Positions 17,020 through 26,056 are shown, numbered from the stretch's first letter. The stretch is DNA of 64,000 nt from Microbacterium ulmi (GCF_011759705.1 NZ_JAAOZF010000001.1:2590551-2654550), one strand, 5' to 3'. Notes: generated from the letters alone by a model not told the origin. A program made the numbers and translations.

Positions 17020-17054
17020 AGCGCGGACACGCCCTGGGCGCATCCGCGGGGGAG

Positions 17055-17222
17055 TCAGCCCTGGATGCCGCCCTCGAACTGCTCGAGCTCGAGGGCCAGC
17101 GTCTCGCGGAGCTCGATGCGCTCCTCGGGGTCCAGCGTCGCGTCGGGGCTGTCGAACTCGTCCTGGTCGTCGATCGGAACCTCCCGCTCATCGTCGGGAT
17201 TGCGCTCTCGGAAGTCGCTCAT
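17055..17222 (-). CDS. Small acidic protein, unknown
   Basis: A 55-residue, strongly acidic protein with no hydrophobic segment (MSDFRERNPDDE... then DPEERIELRETLALELEQFEGG). The second half looks like one amphipathic helix. I do not recognise the family. A near-perfect ribosome binding site, GAGGAGGAAG, lies 7 nt before the ATG at 17222, which supports it as a real gene. It follows the DUF5302 gene in the same direction with a 51-bp gap, so they may be co-transcribed. Confidence 0.62.
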   Translation of the reverse strand: MSDFRERNPDDEREVPIDDQDEFDSPDATLDPEERIELRETLALELEQFEGGIQG

Positions 17223-17273
17223 GGCTGCTTCCTCCTCTCGAAAGTCGCGAAGCACCGCAGGGCGCCGGGGCGG

Positions 17274-17456
17274 TCAGCCGCTCTTGCGCCGGAACTCCCG
17301 CCTCGTGACGGCGCCGTGCGTGCCGTGGATCGCCGAGTCGCCGTCGAGGCGCGCTTCGCCGCGGCGGCTCTGCGCATTCTTCTTCTCGAGGGCCTCCTTG
17401 AACTTCTTCTTCAGGTCCTCGGGTGCCGCGCCGGCCGGATTGTCGTCGGTGCTCAT
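17274..17456 (-). CDS. DUF5302 family small protein
   Basis: A 60-residue hydrophilic protein matching my memory of the actinobacterial DUF5302 family: EDLKKKFKEALEKKNAQ (about residues 12-28), a glycine/histidine segment HGTHG and the conserved RREFRRKSG terminus. The function is unknown. GGGGAG sits directly before the ATG. It is upstream of the small acidic gene in the same direction and diverges from pnp. Confidence 0.78.
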   Translation of the reverse strand: MSTDDNPAGAAPEDLKKKFKEALEKKNAQSRRGEARLDGDSAIHGTHGAVTRREFRRKSG

Positions 17457-17581
17457 CTCCCCAGACTAGGCGTGCCCGGAGTGCTTGTCACGGCTCCGCG
17501 TCCCAGCGGCATCGCAGGACCTCACTGGTAGGGTTGACAAGGTTGCCCTCCGGCATCCGCTCAACTACACACTGAGCTCCT

Positions 17582-17728
17582 GGAGCAGGCCCGGCAGGAA
17601 GCTGGTCCCCTGTGGTGGATTCCCCGTCGCGACGCCGGGTGGTCTTCTACTGGTGGCCAGCGCAGGCGGACCTCGCGGACGTGCGCATTCCGCACTTCCG
17701 CACGCCCATATCTGCCTGTTCCTGCTCC
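17582..17728 (+). ncRNA. Structured 5' leader of pnp (probable Actino-pnp RNA motif)
   Basis: GGAGCAGG (17582-17589) pairs perfectly with CCTGCTCC (17721-17728). After a small internal loop, GGCAG (17593-17597) pairs with CTGCC (17712-17716). Inside lie GCTGG/CCAGC (17601-17605 with 17657-17661) and a GTGCG/CGCAC hairpin (17681-17695). This closed structure ends 60 bp before pnp. An RNA motif called Actino-pnp is known from the 5' untranslated regions of pnp in actinobacteria; position and structure agree, but a covariance-model search is needed to confirm identity. Confidence 0.65.
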
Positions 17729-17788
17729 TTCGATTGACCCTCGCCCTGCACACGGCCGGACGAGGCTAAACAAAGAAGGAGAGACCTC

Positions 17789-20080
17789 TTGGAAGGTCCT
17801 GAAATCACCGCAGCCGAAGCCGTCCTCGACAACGGACGCTTCGGCACCCGCACGGTCCGGTTCGAGACCGGACGCCTCGCCCAGCAGGCGCAGGGCGCCG
17901 TCGCCGCCTACCTCGACGAGGAGACGATGCTCCTCTCGGCGACGAGCGCGAGCAAGCAGCCCCGTGAGGGCTTCGACTTCTTCCCGCTGACCGTCGACGT
18001 CGAAGAGCGCTCGTACGCCGCGGGCAAGATCCCCGGCTCGTTCTTCCGCCGCGAGGGCCGGCCCTCGACCGAGGCGATCCTCGTCTGCCGTCTGATCGAC
18101 CGCCCGCTGCGCCCCTCGTTCGTCGAGGGCCTGCGCAACGAGGTCCAGATCGTCGTGACGGTGCTCTCGATCGCGCCCGGCGAGTTCTACGACGCGCTCG
18201 CGATCAACGCCGCGTCGCTCTCGACGCAGATCTCGGGGCTGCCGTTCTCCGGCCCGATCGCCGGTGTGCGCCTCGCGCTCGTCCCGGGCCACGGCGAGCA
18301 CGCCGACCAGTGGATCGCATTCCCGTCCGCCAAGCAGCTCGAGGACGCCGTCTTCGACCTCATCGTCGCGGGCCGTGTCGTCACGGATGCCGACGGCAAC
18401 GAGGACGTCGCGATCATGATGGTCGAGGCTGAGGCGACCGAGGGCAGCTGGAACCTCATCAAGGCCGGCGCGACCAAGCCCAACGAGCAGGTCGTCGCCG
18501 AGGGCCTCGAGGCGTCGAAGCCCTTCATCAAGCAGCTCGTCGCGGCGCAGAACGTCGTCGCGAACACCGCCGCGAAGGAGATCGCGTCGTTCCCGGTGTT
18601 CCTGCCCTACTCGCAGGAGACCTACGACTTCGTCGCGGGCCGCGCCTACGACGCGCTCGTGGGCGTCTACCAGATCGCCGACAAGATCGAGCGTCAGAAC
18701 GCAGACGACGCGGTCAAGGACCGCGTCAAGGGCGAGCTCGTCGCCGCCGTCGAGGCGGGCGAGCTGGCGCAGGTCGCGCTCAGCGAGTTCTCGGCCGCGT
18801 ACAAGTCGGTCACGAAGAAGATCGTCCGCGGTCGCATCCTCACGGACGGCGTCCGCATCGACGGCCGCGGCCTCGCCGACATCCGTCCGCTCGACGCCGA
18901 GGTGCAGGTCATCCCGCGCGTCCACGGCTCGGCGATCTTCCAGCGCGGCGAGACGCAGATCCTCGGCGTCACGACGCTCAACATGCTCAAGATGGAGCAG
19001 CAGATCGACTCGCTGTCGCCCGTCACCCACAAGCGCTACCTGCACCACTACAACTTCCCGCCGTACTCGACGGGTGAGACCGGTCGTGTGGGCAGCCCCA
19101 AGCGCCGCGAGATCGGCCACGGCTTCCTCGCGGAGCGTGCCCTCGTTCCGGTGCTGCCGGCGCGCGACGAGTTCCCCTACGCGATCCGCCAGGTGTCCGA
19201 GGCCCTCGGGTCCAACGGCTCGACGTCGATGGGCTCTGTCTGCGCGTCGACGCTGTCGCTCTTGAACGCGGGCGTGCCGCTGCGCGCTCCCGTCGCGGGA
19301 ATCGCGATGGGCCTCGTGTCCGACGAGGTCGACGGTCAGACCCGCTACGCGGCGCTGACCGACATCCTGGGCGCCGAGGACGCGCTGGGCGACATGGACT
19401 TCAAGGTCGCGGGAACGAGCGAGTTCGTCACGGCGATCCAGCTCGACACGAAGCTCGACGGCATCCCGTCGTCGGTCCTCTCGGCGGCTCTCCAGCAGGC
19501 GCACGACGCACGCATCACGATCCTCGGCGTGCTCAACGCCGCGATCGACGGTCCCGACGAGATGGCACCGACCGCGCCGCGCGTGATCTCGGTGCAGATC
19601 CCGGTCGACAAGATCGGCGAGCTCATCGGCCCCAAGGGCAAGACGATCAACGCGATCCAGGACGAGACCGGCGCCGACATCTCCATCGAGGAGGACGGCA
19701 CGGTCTACATCGGCGCCGTCGACGGACCGTCGGCCGAGGCCGCCCGCGCGCAGGTCAACGCGATCGCCAACCCCACCAATCCGGAGGTCGGCGAGCAGTT
19801 CCTCGGAACGGTCGTCAAGATCGCGACGTTCGGCGCGTTCATCTCGCTCCTCCCAGGCAAGGACGGACTGCTGCACGTCAGCGAGGTCCGCAAGCTCGCC
19901 GGCGGCAAGCGCGTCGAGAACGTCGAAGACGTGCTCTCGGTCGGCAAGAAGCTGCTCGTGCGCATCACCAAGATCGACGACCGCGGCAAGCTCTCGCTCG
20001 AGCCCGTGCTCGAGGAGGCCGCCGACCAGGAGGGTCGCGACGCGGCCAGCCGCGGCCCGGAGGCGCCCGCAGAGGGCTGA
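17789..20080 (+). CDS. pnp: Polyribonucleotide nucleotidyltransferase (PNPase)
   Basis: A 763-residue phosphorolytic 3'-5' exoribonuclease, complete for the actinobacterial type. Two RNase PH-like cores flank an alpha-helical domain. The first core has [29 protein letters not shown]; the second has [11 protein letters not shown], and [22 protein letters not shown] domain (IGPKGKTI, about residues 613-620) and an S1 domain (from about 667) follow. It degrades mRNA and works with RNase J and RNase E. The TTG start at 17789 is set by the AAGGAGAG ribosome binding site and alignment. The structured leader suggests autoregulation. Confidence 0.97.
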   Translation: MEGPEITAAEAVLDNGRFGTRTVRFETGRLAQQAQGAVAAYLDEETMLLSATSASKQPREGFDFFPLTVDVEERSYAAGKIPGSFFRREGRPSTEAILVCRLIDRPLRPSFVEGLRNEVQIVVTVLSIAPGEFYDALAINAASLSTQISGLPFSGPIAGVRLALVPGHGEHADQWIAFPSAKQLEDAVFDLIVAGRVVTDADGNEDVAIMMVEAEATEGSWNLIKAGATKPNEQVVAEGLEASKPFIKQLVAAQNVVANTAAKEIASFPVFLPYSQETYDFVAGRAYDALVGVYQIADKIERQNADDAVKDRVKGELVAAVEAGELAQVALSEFSAAYKSVTKKIVRGRILTDGVRIDGRGLADIRPLDAEVQVIPRVHGSAIFQRGETQILGVTTLNMLKMEQQIDSLSPVTHKRYLHHYNFPPYSTGETGRVGSPKRREIGHGFLAERALVPVLPARDEFPYAIRQVSEALGSNGSTSMGSVCASTLSLLNAGVPLRAPVAGIAMGLVSDEVDGQTRYAALTDILGAEDALGDMDFKVAGTSEFVTAIQLDTKLDGIPSSVLSAALQQAHDARITILGVLNAAIDGPDEMAPTAPRVISVQIPVDKIGELIGPKGKTINAIQDETGADISIEEDGTVYIGAVDGPSAEAARAQVNAIANPTNPEVGEQFLGTVVKIATFGAFISLLPGKDGLLHVSEVRKLAGGKRVENVEDVLSVGKKLLVRITKIDDRGKLSLEPVLEEAADQEGRDAASRGPEAPAEG

Positions 20081-20095
20081 TCCCCGCGCAAGCGC

Positions 20096-20135
20096 GAAGG
20101 CGCCCGTGTCTCCTTGCGGAGAGGCGGGCGCCTTC
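20096..20135 (+). terminator. Rho-independent-type terminator of pnp
   Basis: GAAGGCGCCCG pairs perfectly with CGGGCGCCTTC around an inner CTCC/GGAG stem, followed by a T-containing tail, 16 bp after the pnp stop. Confidence 0.85.
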
Positions 20136-20349
20136 GTCTTCCCCAGATCTCGGAGATGTCCTCCGAATGGGGGACACATTGCCGCATCCGCGCCGCTTGT
20201 GACAAGAACGTTATGGAATGTTTACCGAGTGGATGCCGGAACTTCGAGTGTCGAGGCCGGGCTGTCCTACCCTCGAAGTACCGCGCCGGGGGGCGCGGGT
20301 TTCGTGGTCATGGCGACACCCGACGGGCTTCGCCATGGGGGGGTGGGAC

Positions 20350-21378
20350 ATGGCTTTCTTCAGCGTCGGCTCGGCCGTCTCCTCGACGCGCCCCGCCGCC
20401 ATCCCCGCGACGCATCCGTCGGCGCCCATTCCCGTGCAGGGACCGCCGCTCGGGCAGAACGTGCGTGTGCCGCTCGGCGAGACGGGTGCGCGCGTCTTCC
20501 CGCTCATCCTCGGCGGTGCCGAGTTCGGCTGGAACGTCGATCTCGAGTCGAGCCACGAGATCCTCGACGCCTACGTCGAGCTCGGCGGCAACGCCGTGCA
20601 CACGGCCGACAGCTTCGCAGGCGGGCGCAGCGAGCACATCATCGGGCAGTGGATGCACTCGCGCGGCCTGCGCGACGACGTCGTGCTCGCCGTGCGCGTG
20701 GGCGGCCATCCCGACAACCCCGGGCTCGGTCCCGTCAACCTCGTCCGCGCCGTCGAGGCGTCGCTGACGCGACTGCGCACCGACCGCATCGACGTGCTGT
20801 ACCTCGATGCCGTCGCCGACACGGGCGCATCGCTCGACGACACGCTCGCGACGGCGGAGTGGCTCATCGAGTCGGGCAAGGCGCGTGCGCTCGGCGCGTT
20901 CGGGTACACGGCGGCGCAGCTCGTCGAGGCTCGCATCTACGCCTCGGCCGGGTACCCCCGCATCTCGGTGCTCGACGTGCCGTTCAACATCCTGCGTCGC
21001 CACGAGTTCGACGACGACCTGCGGCTCGTCGCGGGCGCCCAGGACATGGCCGTGACGCCGTCTCACGCGCTCGAGCACGGCTTCCTCGCGGGGCGCCACC
21101 GCACGCGGCAGACGGCGAGCCTCACGGTCCGCGGCGCTCAGCTCGCCGCCAGCATGAACCGGCGCGGCACGCGCACGCTCCGCGCGCTCGACGCCGTGGG
21201 GACGGAGCTCGGGGTGCCCGACGCCGCCGTCGCGGTGGCCTGGCTGCTCGCGCAGAGGCTCGTGACGGCTCCCATCATCAACGCGTTCGCGCCGCAGCAC
21301 ATCGACGAGCTCGTGCAGGGCGTCGGGGTGCGGCTGAGCCGTGCTCATCTCGCCGACATCGCTCGCGCCGCCGAATAG
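20350..21378 (+). CDS. Aldo/keto reductase homologue lacking the catalytic tetrad
   Basis: A 342-residue protein with the aldo/keto-reductase barrel pattern: LILGGAEFGWNVD, DAYVELGGNAVHTADSF, GRSEHIIGQWM, DRIDVLYLDAVAD and the VAWLLAQRLVTAPIINA cofactor region. All four positions of the Asp-Tyr-Lys-His tetrad differ: His84 for Asp, Phe89 for Tyr, Arg116 for Lys, Asp153 for His. Aldo/keto-reductase chemistry is therefore unlikely; it may be a binding or scaffold protein. The ATG at 20350 follows GGGGTGGG; ATG 20335 and 20218 are alternatives. It lies alone after the pnp terminator. Confidence 0.82.
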   Translation: MAFFSVGSAVSSTRPAAIPATHPSAPIPVQGPPLGQNVRVPLGETGARVFPLILGGAEFGWNVDLESSHEILDAYVELGGNAVHTADSFAGGRSEHIIGQWMHSRGLRDDVVLAVRVGGHPDNPGLGPVNLVRAVEASLTRLRTDRIDVLYLDAVADTGASLDDTLATAEWLIESGKARALGAFGYTAAQLVEARIYASAGYPRISVLDVPFNILRRHEFDDDLRLVAGAQDMAVTPSHALEHGFLAGRHRTRQTASLTVRGAQLAASMNRRGTRTLRALDAVGTELGVPDAAVAVAWLLAQRLVTAPIINAFAPQHIDELVQGVGVRLSRAHLADIARAAE

Positions 21379-21475
21379 GCGCACGGGTTCTCCACCGCTC
21401 CGGCATCGACGGGAGGGGTGACGTAGGGTGGAAACGTGCCCGTCGGCACGTGAGACCCCCGGAGACGATTCAGGC

Positions 21476-22078
21476 ATGACGCACTACATCTACCTCGTGC
21501 GGCATGGTGAGCATCAGGATGCCGAGCACGGCGTCGACGACGGCCCCCTCTCGCCGCGCGGCCGGAGGCAGGCGTCCCTCATCGCCGACCGTCTGTCGGG
21601 CGTTCCGCTCAGCGCCGTGTGGCATTCGCCCCTCATGCGTGCGAGCGAGACGGCTCGCGCCGTCGCGAGCCGTCTTCCCGCCGTGTCGCCGCAGCCGTCA
21701 GCGCTGCTGTTCGACTGCGTCCCGACCGGCATGACCGACGCGACCCCCGCCGTGTTCGAGCCCTTCTTCGGCGGGATCACGCCCGCCGAGATCGACGCGG
21801 GCCGTGCGCAGATGGAGGACGCCGTGAGCGAGTTCCTCGTGCGCAAGCCCGGCGACGTCCACGAGCTCCTGATCACCCACAACTTCGTCATCGGCTGGTT
21901 CGTGCGCGAGGTCCTGCAGGCGCCGGAGTGGCGGTGGATGACGCTCAACCAGGCCAACTGCGGACTCACGGTCATCGCGCAGAAGCAGGGGCGGCCGTGG
22001 ACGCTCGTGTCGCACAACGACCTGGCGCATCTGCCGGTCGAGCTGCGCACCGGCCTGCCGGAGCAGTACCCCGTCTAG
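21476..22078 (+). CDS. Histidine phosphatase family protein
   Basis: A 200-residue member of the phosphoglycerate-mutase-like histidine phosphatases. The phospho-acceptor loop is LVRHGEHQ with His10; the second conserved segment WHSPLMRASETA (about residues 44-55) and LLITHNFVIGWFVRE with a second catalytic His (about 137) are present. The substrate is unknown. GGAGACG precedes the ATG at 21476. A TAGGGT -10 candidate at 21424 lies 47 bp upstream. The stop overlaps that of the convergent GNAT gene by 4 bp. Confidence 0.9.
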   Translation: MTHYIYLVRHGEHQDAEHGVDDGPLSPRGRRQASLIADRLSGVPLSAVWHSPLMRASETARAVASRLPAVSPQPSALLFDCVPTGMTDATPAVFEPFFGGITPAEIDAGRAQMEDAVSEFLVRKPGDVHELLITHNFVIGWFVREVLQAPEWRWMTLNQANCGLTVIAQKQGRPWTLVSHNDLAHLPVELRTGLPEQYPV

Positions 22079-22545
22079 GGGCGGAGCCGCTTCCCGTACC
22101 ACCGGGTCGCGTTGGGATTGTCGTTGTAGGGCTCGATCTCGCCGAAGCCCGACGCCGCGTAGAGACCGCCCGCCGCCTCGAGCGTGTGATGCGTGTCGAG
22201 CACGAGCTCGGCGGCATCCCACTCGCGTGCGCGCCGCTCGAGGTCGTCGAGGAGCAGGCGCCCCCAGCCGCGGCCGCGCGTGGACGGCGCGAGATACAGG
22301 TGCTTGACCTCGTACCGGGTGCCGGCGGGTCCGTCGGCGATGCGGCGGATGCCTCCGCAGCCCACGGGTTCACCCTCGTCGTCGAACACGACGACGAACA
22401 CGCCCGCAGGCGGCTCGAAGGTCGCACGCTCGGGGAACACCGGTCGGTACTGGCCGGGGAACGTGGCGCCGCGCATCTCGAAGTAGTCGGCGAGCAGCGT
22501 GCGCGAGGCGGGATCGTCGGCGGGAAGCACGCGCAGGTCGACCAT
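22075..22545 (-). CDS. GNAT family N-acetyltransferase
   Basis: A 156-residue acetyl-CoA-dependent N-acetyltransferase. Motif A, including the pyrophosphate-binding RGRGWGRLL, is at about residues 89-97 after VKHLYLAPSTRG; motif B ends in YAASGFGEIEPY. The C-terminal NPNATRWYGKRL is typical of one common actinobacterial GNAT subgroup. The acceptor is unknown. A TAGGCT -10 lies 6 nt before the ATG, so the transcript is probably leaderless. Confidence 0.9.
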   Translation of the reverse strand: MVDLRVLPADDPASRTLLADYFEMRGATFPGQYRPVFPERATFEPPAGVFVVVFDDEGEPVGCGGIRRIADGPAGTRYEVKHLYLAPSTRGRGWGRLLLDDLERRAREWDAAELVLDTHHTLEAAGGLYAASGFGEIEPYNDNPNATRWYGKRLRP

Positions 22546-22551
22546 GCGGCC

Positions 22552-22557
22552 AGCCTA
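22552..22557 (-). promoter_or_regulatory. -10 element TAGGCT, leaderless start of the GNAT gene
   Basis: TAGGCT on the minus strand ends 6 nt before the ATG at 22545. Confidence 0.55.
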
Positions 22558-22660
22558 GCGACGGACCGTTCCCCGCCGTGCGAGCGGCGGTCGCTCGCAC
22601 GTCCTGCCCGCCGCGGCGGCGAGCACCTGGCACACGCCCTGACTCTCGAAGCGCCCCGGC

Positions 22661-22666
22661 TACGCT
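22661..22666 (+). promoter_or_regulatory. -10 element TACGCT, leaderless start of dapB
   Basis: TACGCT ends 6 nt before the dapB ATG. There is no ribosome binding site, in keeping with a leaderless mRNA. Confidence 0.55.
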
Positions 22667-22672
22667 GGATGC

Positions 22673-23485
22673 ATGACGACACGCGTGGCCATCGTGGGCG
22701 GAACGGGCAAGCTCGGCGGCATCATCCGCGCGGCGGTCGAGGCGGAGGACGGCTTCACGGTCGCCGCCGTGCTCTCTTCCCGGTCGGAGCTCAGCGAGCT
22801 CGACGGCGCCGACCTGGTCGTGGACGCCTCGACGCCCGCCGTCTCCATCGACGTGGTCCGCGCGGCCGTCGAGCGCGGGCTGAACGTGCTCGTCGGCACG
22901 TCGGGCTGGTCGACCGAGCGCATCGCGCTCGTGCGACCCCTCGTCGAGGCGGCGGGGACAGGGGCCGTCTTCATCCCGAACTTCTCGCTCGGCTCCGCGC
23001 TCGGCTCGGCCCTCGCGGCCGCCGCTGCGTCGTTCTTCCCCTCGATCGAGATCGTCGAGGCGCACCGCGAGACCAAGATCGACTCCCCGAGCGGCACGGC
23101 AGTGCGCACGGCCGAGCTCATCTCGGCGGCGCGCGCCGAGGCGGGTCCCGTCGAGTCTCCCCACGTCGACCAGCGCGCCCGGGGGCAGCAGGTCGCGAGC
23201 GTGCCCATCCACTCGCTGCGCCGCCCTGGCGTCGTCGCCCGCCAGGAGACGATCCTCTCGGGTCCCGGGGAGTCGCTCACGATCGTGCACGACACGATCG
23301 ACCCGGCTCTCGCGTACGGCCCGGGCATCCGCCTCGCGCTCTCGGCCGCACGGGACGCGAAGGGGGTCGTGGTGGGGCTCGACAGTCTCGTCGACATCGG
23401 CATCAGCACGCCCCGCGCGCCCGCGGCCGATCCCGTCGTCGAGGACGACGTGCCCGGTCAGGTCGCGCGGGCGACCGGCGCGTGA
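22673..23485 (+). CDS. dapB: 4-hydroxy-tetrahydrodipicolinate reductase
   Basis: A 270-residue DapB, which reduces the DapA product with NAD(P)H in the diaminopimelate/lysine pathway. The dinucleotide-binding loop is VGGTGKLGG (about residues 8-16). The substrate signature is EAHRETKIDSPSGTA with catalytic His131 and Lys135; the second of the usual two histidines is Arg132 here. The protein is a little longer than usual, with a Pro/Ala-rich tail. The stop overlaps the next gene's GTG. dapA lies about 5 kb downstream. Confidence 0.95.
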   Translation: MTTRVAIVGGTGKLGGIIRAAVEAEDGFTVAAVLSSRSELSELDGADLVVDASTPAVSIDVVRAAVERGLNVLVGTSGWSTERIALVRPLVEAAGTGAVFIPNFSLGSALGSALAAAAASFFPSIEIVEAHRETKIDSPSGTAVRTAELISAARAEAGPVESPHVDQRARGQQVASVPIHSLRRPGVVARQETILSGPGESLTIVHDTIDPALAYGPGIRLALSAARDAKGVVVGLDSLVDIGISTPRAPAADPVVEDDVPGQVARATGA

Positions 23486-23931
23486 GCGCGCGCATCGGCG
23501 TCGCCGTCATGGCGGCGCTGCTCGCCCTGTACATCGCCCTGGCCGGGCAGCGCGCGTGGCTCCTGCTGACGTCGGGCGAGCCGGTCGCGATCGCGATCGG
23601 GGCAGCCCTCGTCGTCCTGCCGCTCGTGGCCGTGTGGGCGCTCGGCCGGGAGCTGTGGTTCGGGTGGCGCGCGGAGCAGCTGGGGCGGCGGCTCGAGTCC
23701 GAGGGCGCGCTCCCGGCCGACGACGTCGCGGTGCATCCGAGCGGCAGGGTCGTCCGTGAGGACGCCGATGCCGTCTTCCCCGCCTACCGCGCCGAGGCCG
23801 AGGCGCACCCGGACGACTGGCGCGCGTGGTTCCGGCTCGGGATCGCGTACGACGCCGCAGGCGATCGGCGCCGGGCGCGCGAGTCCGTGCGCAAGGCCAT
23901 CCGCCTCGAGGCCGCCGGCCGCAAGCGCTGA
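23482..23931 (+). CDS. Membrane protein with C-terminal TPR-like repeat
   Basis: A 149-residue protein with two N-terminal membrane segments (IGVAVMAALLALYIAL and PVAIAIGAALVVLPLVAVWAL), then a cytoplasmic region with one TPR-like helix pair near residues 112-145 (HPDDWRAWFRLGIAYDAAGDRRRARESVRKAI). TPR repeats bind partner proteins. The GTG overlaps the dapB stop by 4 bp, so it is probably translationally coupled; its link to dapB is unknown. Confidence 0.75.
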   Translation: MSARIGVAVMAALLALYIALAGQRAWLLLTSGEPVAIAIGAALVVLPLVAVWALGRELWFGWRAEQLGRRLESEGALPADDVAVHPSGRVVREDADAVFPAYRAEAEAHPDDWRAWFRLGIAYDAAGDRRRARESVRKAIRLEAAGRKR

Positions 23932-23942
23932 CCGGATCCGGC

Positions 23943-24842
23943 TCAGGATGCCGGGACCGCGGCTGCGACGGCATCCTCCACGGTCGAGTGCCGGTGCTCG
24001 AACCCTGATGCCTGCAGGACGGAGGGCACGACGTCGAGGTCGCTCGTGAGGATCGCTTCGGTCGCATCGGAGCCGAGGACGAGCCGCATCCCCCACACGG
24101 GTGCGCGGACGAGGAACGGACGGTTGAGCCGCACGGCGAGTGCGAACCCGAGGTCGGTCGCCGTCGCCCGGGTGGGCCCCGTGAGGTTGACGGGGCCGGC
24201 GAGGCCCGCGTCGATGACGTGGCGTATCGCGCGCACCTCGTCGTCGAGCGTCATCCACGGCCAGACCTGCGAGCCGGCGCCGATGGGGCCGGCCAGTCCG
24301 GCCTTCGTCAGCAGGATGAGCGGCTTGAGCACGCCCTCCGCATGCACGAGAGGCGCCGTCCGCAGGAGAGCGACCCTCGCGTCGGGGCCCGCCGCGAGCG
24401 CCGCGCCCTCCCACTCGCCGCACAGGTCCGCGAGGAAGGTCTCGCCGCGGGGCGACGACTCGTCGAGCCGCGCGCCGGCTGCCGAGCCGTAGTAGCCGAC
24501 GGCGGAGGCCGAGACGAAGGCGGGCGCATCCGTCCCGAGCGCGCGCACGGCGGACGCGAGCGTGCGGGTCGGGGTCACCCGCGACCACAGCAGGGTGCTC
24601 TTGTACTTCGGCGTCCACGGGAAGTGCCCGATGCTCGCGCCGTTCAGTCCGACGACGGCGTGCGCGCCCTCGAGCACGGCCGGATCCAGCCCTTGCGAGC
24701 CGGGACGCCATTCGACCTCGGAGGGGTCCTCGGCGGGTCGGCGCACGAGCGTCGTCACCTCGACGCCGTCGGCGCGCAGGCTCGCGGCCAGCGCCGAGCC
24801 GATGAGCCCGGACGCTCCCGCGATGACCACCCGCTGCGGCAT
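23943..24842 (-). CDS. TIGR01777-family epimerase/oxidoreductase (SDR superfamily)
   Basis: A 299-residue extended SDR-type protein of the TIGR01777/YfcH group. It opens with the NAD(P)-binding loop VVIAGASGLIGSAL (residues 5-18), continues with VGLNGASI and SASAVGYYGS, and ends with the family's DUF1731-like domain (RAPVWGMRLVLGSDATEAILTSDLDVVP). The substrate is not known. GGAGGGC precedes the ATG. It converges on the TPR gene with an 11-bp gap. Confidence 0.87.
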   Translation of the reverse strand: MPQRVVIAGASGLIGSALAASLRADGVEVTTLVRRPAEDPSEVEWRPGSQGLDPAVLEGAHAVVGLNGASIGHFPWTPKYKSTLLWSRVTPTRTLASAVRALGTDAPAFVSASAVGYYGSAAGARLDESSPRGETFLADLCGEWEGAALAAGPDARVALLRTAPLVHAEGVLKPLILLTKAGLAGPIGAGSQVWPWMTLDDEVRAIRHVIDAGLAGPVNLTGPTRATATDLGFALAVRLNRPFLVRAPVWGMRLVLGSDATEAILTSDLDVVPSVLQASGFEHRHSTVEDAVAAAVPAS

Positions 24843-24869
24843 CCGTGCCCTCCGCTCAGCGTCGCGCCG

Positions 24870-25295
24870 TCAGGCGAGCGACGCCTCGAGGGTGATCTCG
24901 ATGCCGGCGAGCGCCTTCGAGACGGGGCAGTCCGCCTTCGCCGCCGCGGCGATGCGTGCGAAGTCCTCGGCGCCGAGCCCCGGAACGGAGGCCTCGACAT
25001 TGAGGTGGCTGCCTGTGATCCCCGTGCCGGGGACGAAGGTGACGGATGCCGTCGTCTCGATGCTCGTGGGGGGCGTGCCGTTGGTGGCGAGGGCCGCCGA
25101 GAGCGCCATGCTGAAGCACGACGAGTGCGCCGCCGCCACGAGCTCCTCCGGCGTCGTGACCGACGTCGATCCTTCGCTGCGGGCCTTCCAGTTCACGGCG
25201 AACGGACCCTGGTTCGAGCTCTCCAACGCGACCTCGCCGGAGCCGTCGACCAGGCCCCCCTTCCAGGATGTGCTGGCTTCGCTCGTGACGCTCAT
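24870..25295 (-). CDS. OsmC-family peroxide reductase
   Basis: A 141-residue OsmC/Ohr-family thiol peroxidase. Both reactive cysteines are present: the first in AAHSSCFSMALS (about residue 60) and the second in KADCPVSKALAGI (about residue 124). The SNQGPF and TTPEELVAAAH segments favour the OsmC subgroup. It reduces organic hydroperoxides or H2O2. GAGGAGGAC before the ATG sets the start. It is in the same direction as the epimerase gene with a 27-bp gap. Confidence 0.92.
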   Translation of the reverse strand: MSVTSEASTSWKGGLVDGSGEVALESSNQGPFAVNWKARSEGSTSVTTPEELVAAAHSSCFSMALSAALATNGTPPTSIETTASVTFVPGTGITGSHLNVEASVPGLGAEDFARIAAAAKADCPVSKALAGIEITLEASLA

Positions 25296-25504
25296 GGTGT
25301 CCTCCTCATCGACCGCGCCGTCGTCGGCGCTCGCGGTCAGCCTAACGACACCGACGACAGCGTGGGAGGGGTCGACGGAGGCGTGAGCGCTTCGACGGGC
25401 TGCGGATGTGCGGCGGGCCGGGCATGGATCGGTCGGGACCGCGTGCGGTCGGTCGGAGCTGGGCCGCGGTGGCGCGCCGGTGCCGCGCGTGGACGCGCGT
25501 CCGC

Positions 25505-25942
25505 TCAGACGTTCGCCGTCTCGCCGATCAGGCGGTTGAGCTCGAGCTCGAGGACCTCGCGGTTCGCAGCTCCGCCGAAGCGCGTCTGCACGACGCCGTC
25601 GCGGTCGAGGAGGAGCGTCGTGGGGGTCTGCAGCACGTGGAAGTGCTTCGCGATGTCGGGGCGATGCGTCACGTCGACGTCGAGATGGCGCACGCCCTCG
25701 CGGCTCTCCGCGAGGGCTGCGAGCGTCCGGTGCACGCCGGGGCACCGCGCGCACATCTCGGTGCTGAACTGCAGGAGCGTCGCCGTCTCTCCGAGCGCGT
25801 CTGCACCGAGTCGTCCGGGCTCGACGACCTCGTGGGCGATGTGCCGCTGGGGGCGGCTCTGCCGCCATTGGAGGAAGACGCCGAGCGCGACGGTCGCCGC
25901 GAGGAGGACGGCGAGGCCGATGAGGGCGCTGACGAGGGTCAC
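25505..25942 (-). CDS. Membrane-anchored thioredoxin-like protein
   Basis: A 145-residue protein with one N-terminal membrane segment (about residues 2-24) and a thioredoxin fold carrying the CARC redox motif (Cys64, Cys67; LLQFSTEMCARC). The cis-proline region appears as VLQTPTTLLL. Orientation of the anchor is uncertain, but an extracytoplasmic thiol role is less likely because the positive residues follow the helix. The GTG at 25942 is chosen because TAGCCT lies 8 nt upstream; an ATG at 25963 has no ribosome binding site. It diverges from thyX. Confidence 0.82.
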   Translation of the reverse strand: MTLVSALIGLAVLLAATVALGVFLQWRQSRPQRHIAHEVVEPGRLGADALGETATLLQFSTEMCARCPGVHRTLAALAESREGVRHLDVDVTHRPDIAKHFHVLQTPTTLLLDRDGVVQTRFGGAANREVLELELNRLIGETANV

Positions 25943-26056
25943 AGCAGACCAGGCTAACCCCATTCAGCTGGATGGTCGCCGGATGCCGCCAAGATGACGG
26001 CGCGGCGTAATGAACCGAGGCGGGCGTGGACGGGCCGGCGGCTTCGTCGCCCCCGG

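Noticed and set aside
17534..17575. TTGACA upstream of pnp as a -35 box
   Set aside because: No acceptable -10 hexamer lies 16-18 bp downstream; nearest candidates are 21-26 bp away.
17561..20179. An 872-residue open frame antisense to pnp
   Set aside because: It has the Asp/Arg/Val-rich, low-complexity composition of a shadow frame in high-GC DNA, with no domain, while the plus strand encodes a textbook PNPase.
20218..20349. Longer aldo/keto-reductase start at ATG 20218
   Set aside because: The 44 extra residues lack homology and a ribosome binding site; ATG 20350 has GGGGTGGG upstream and leads into the family fold.
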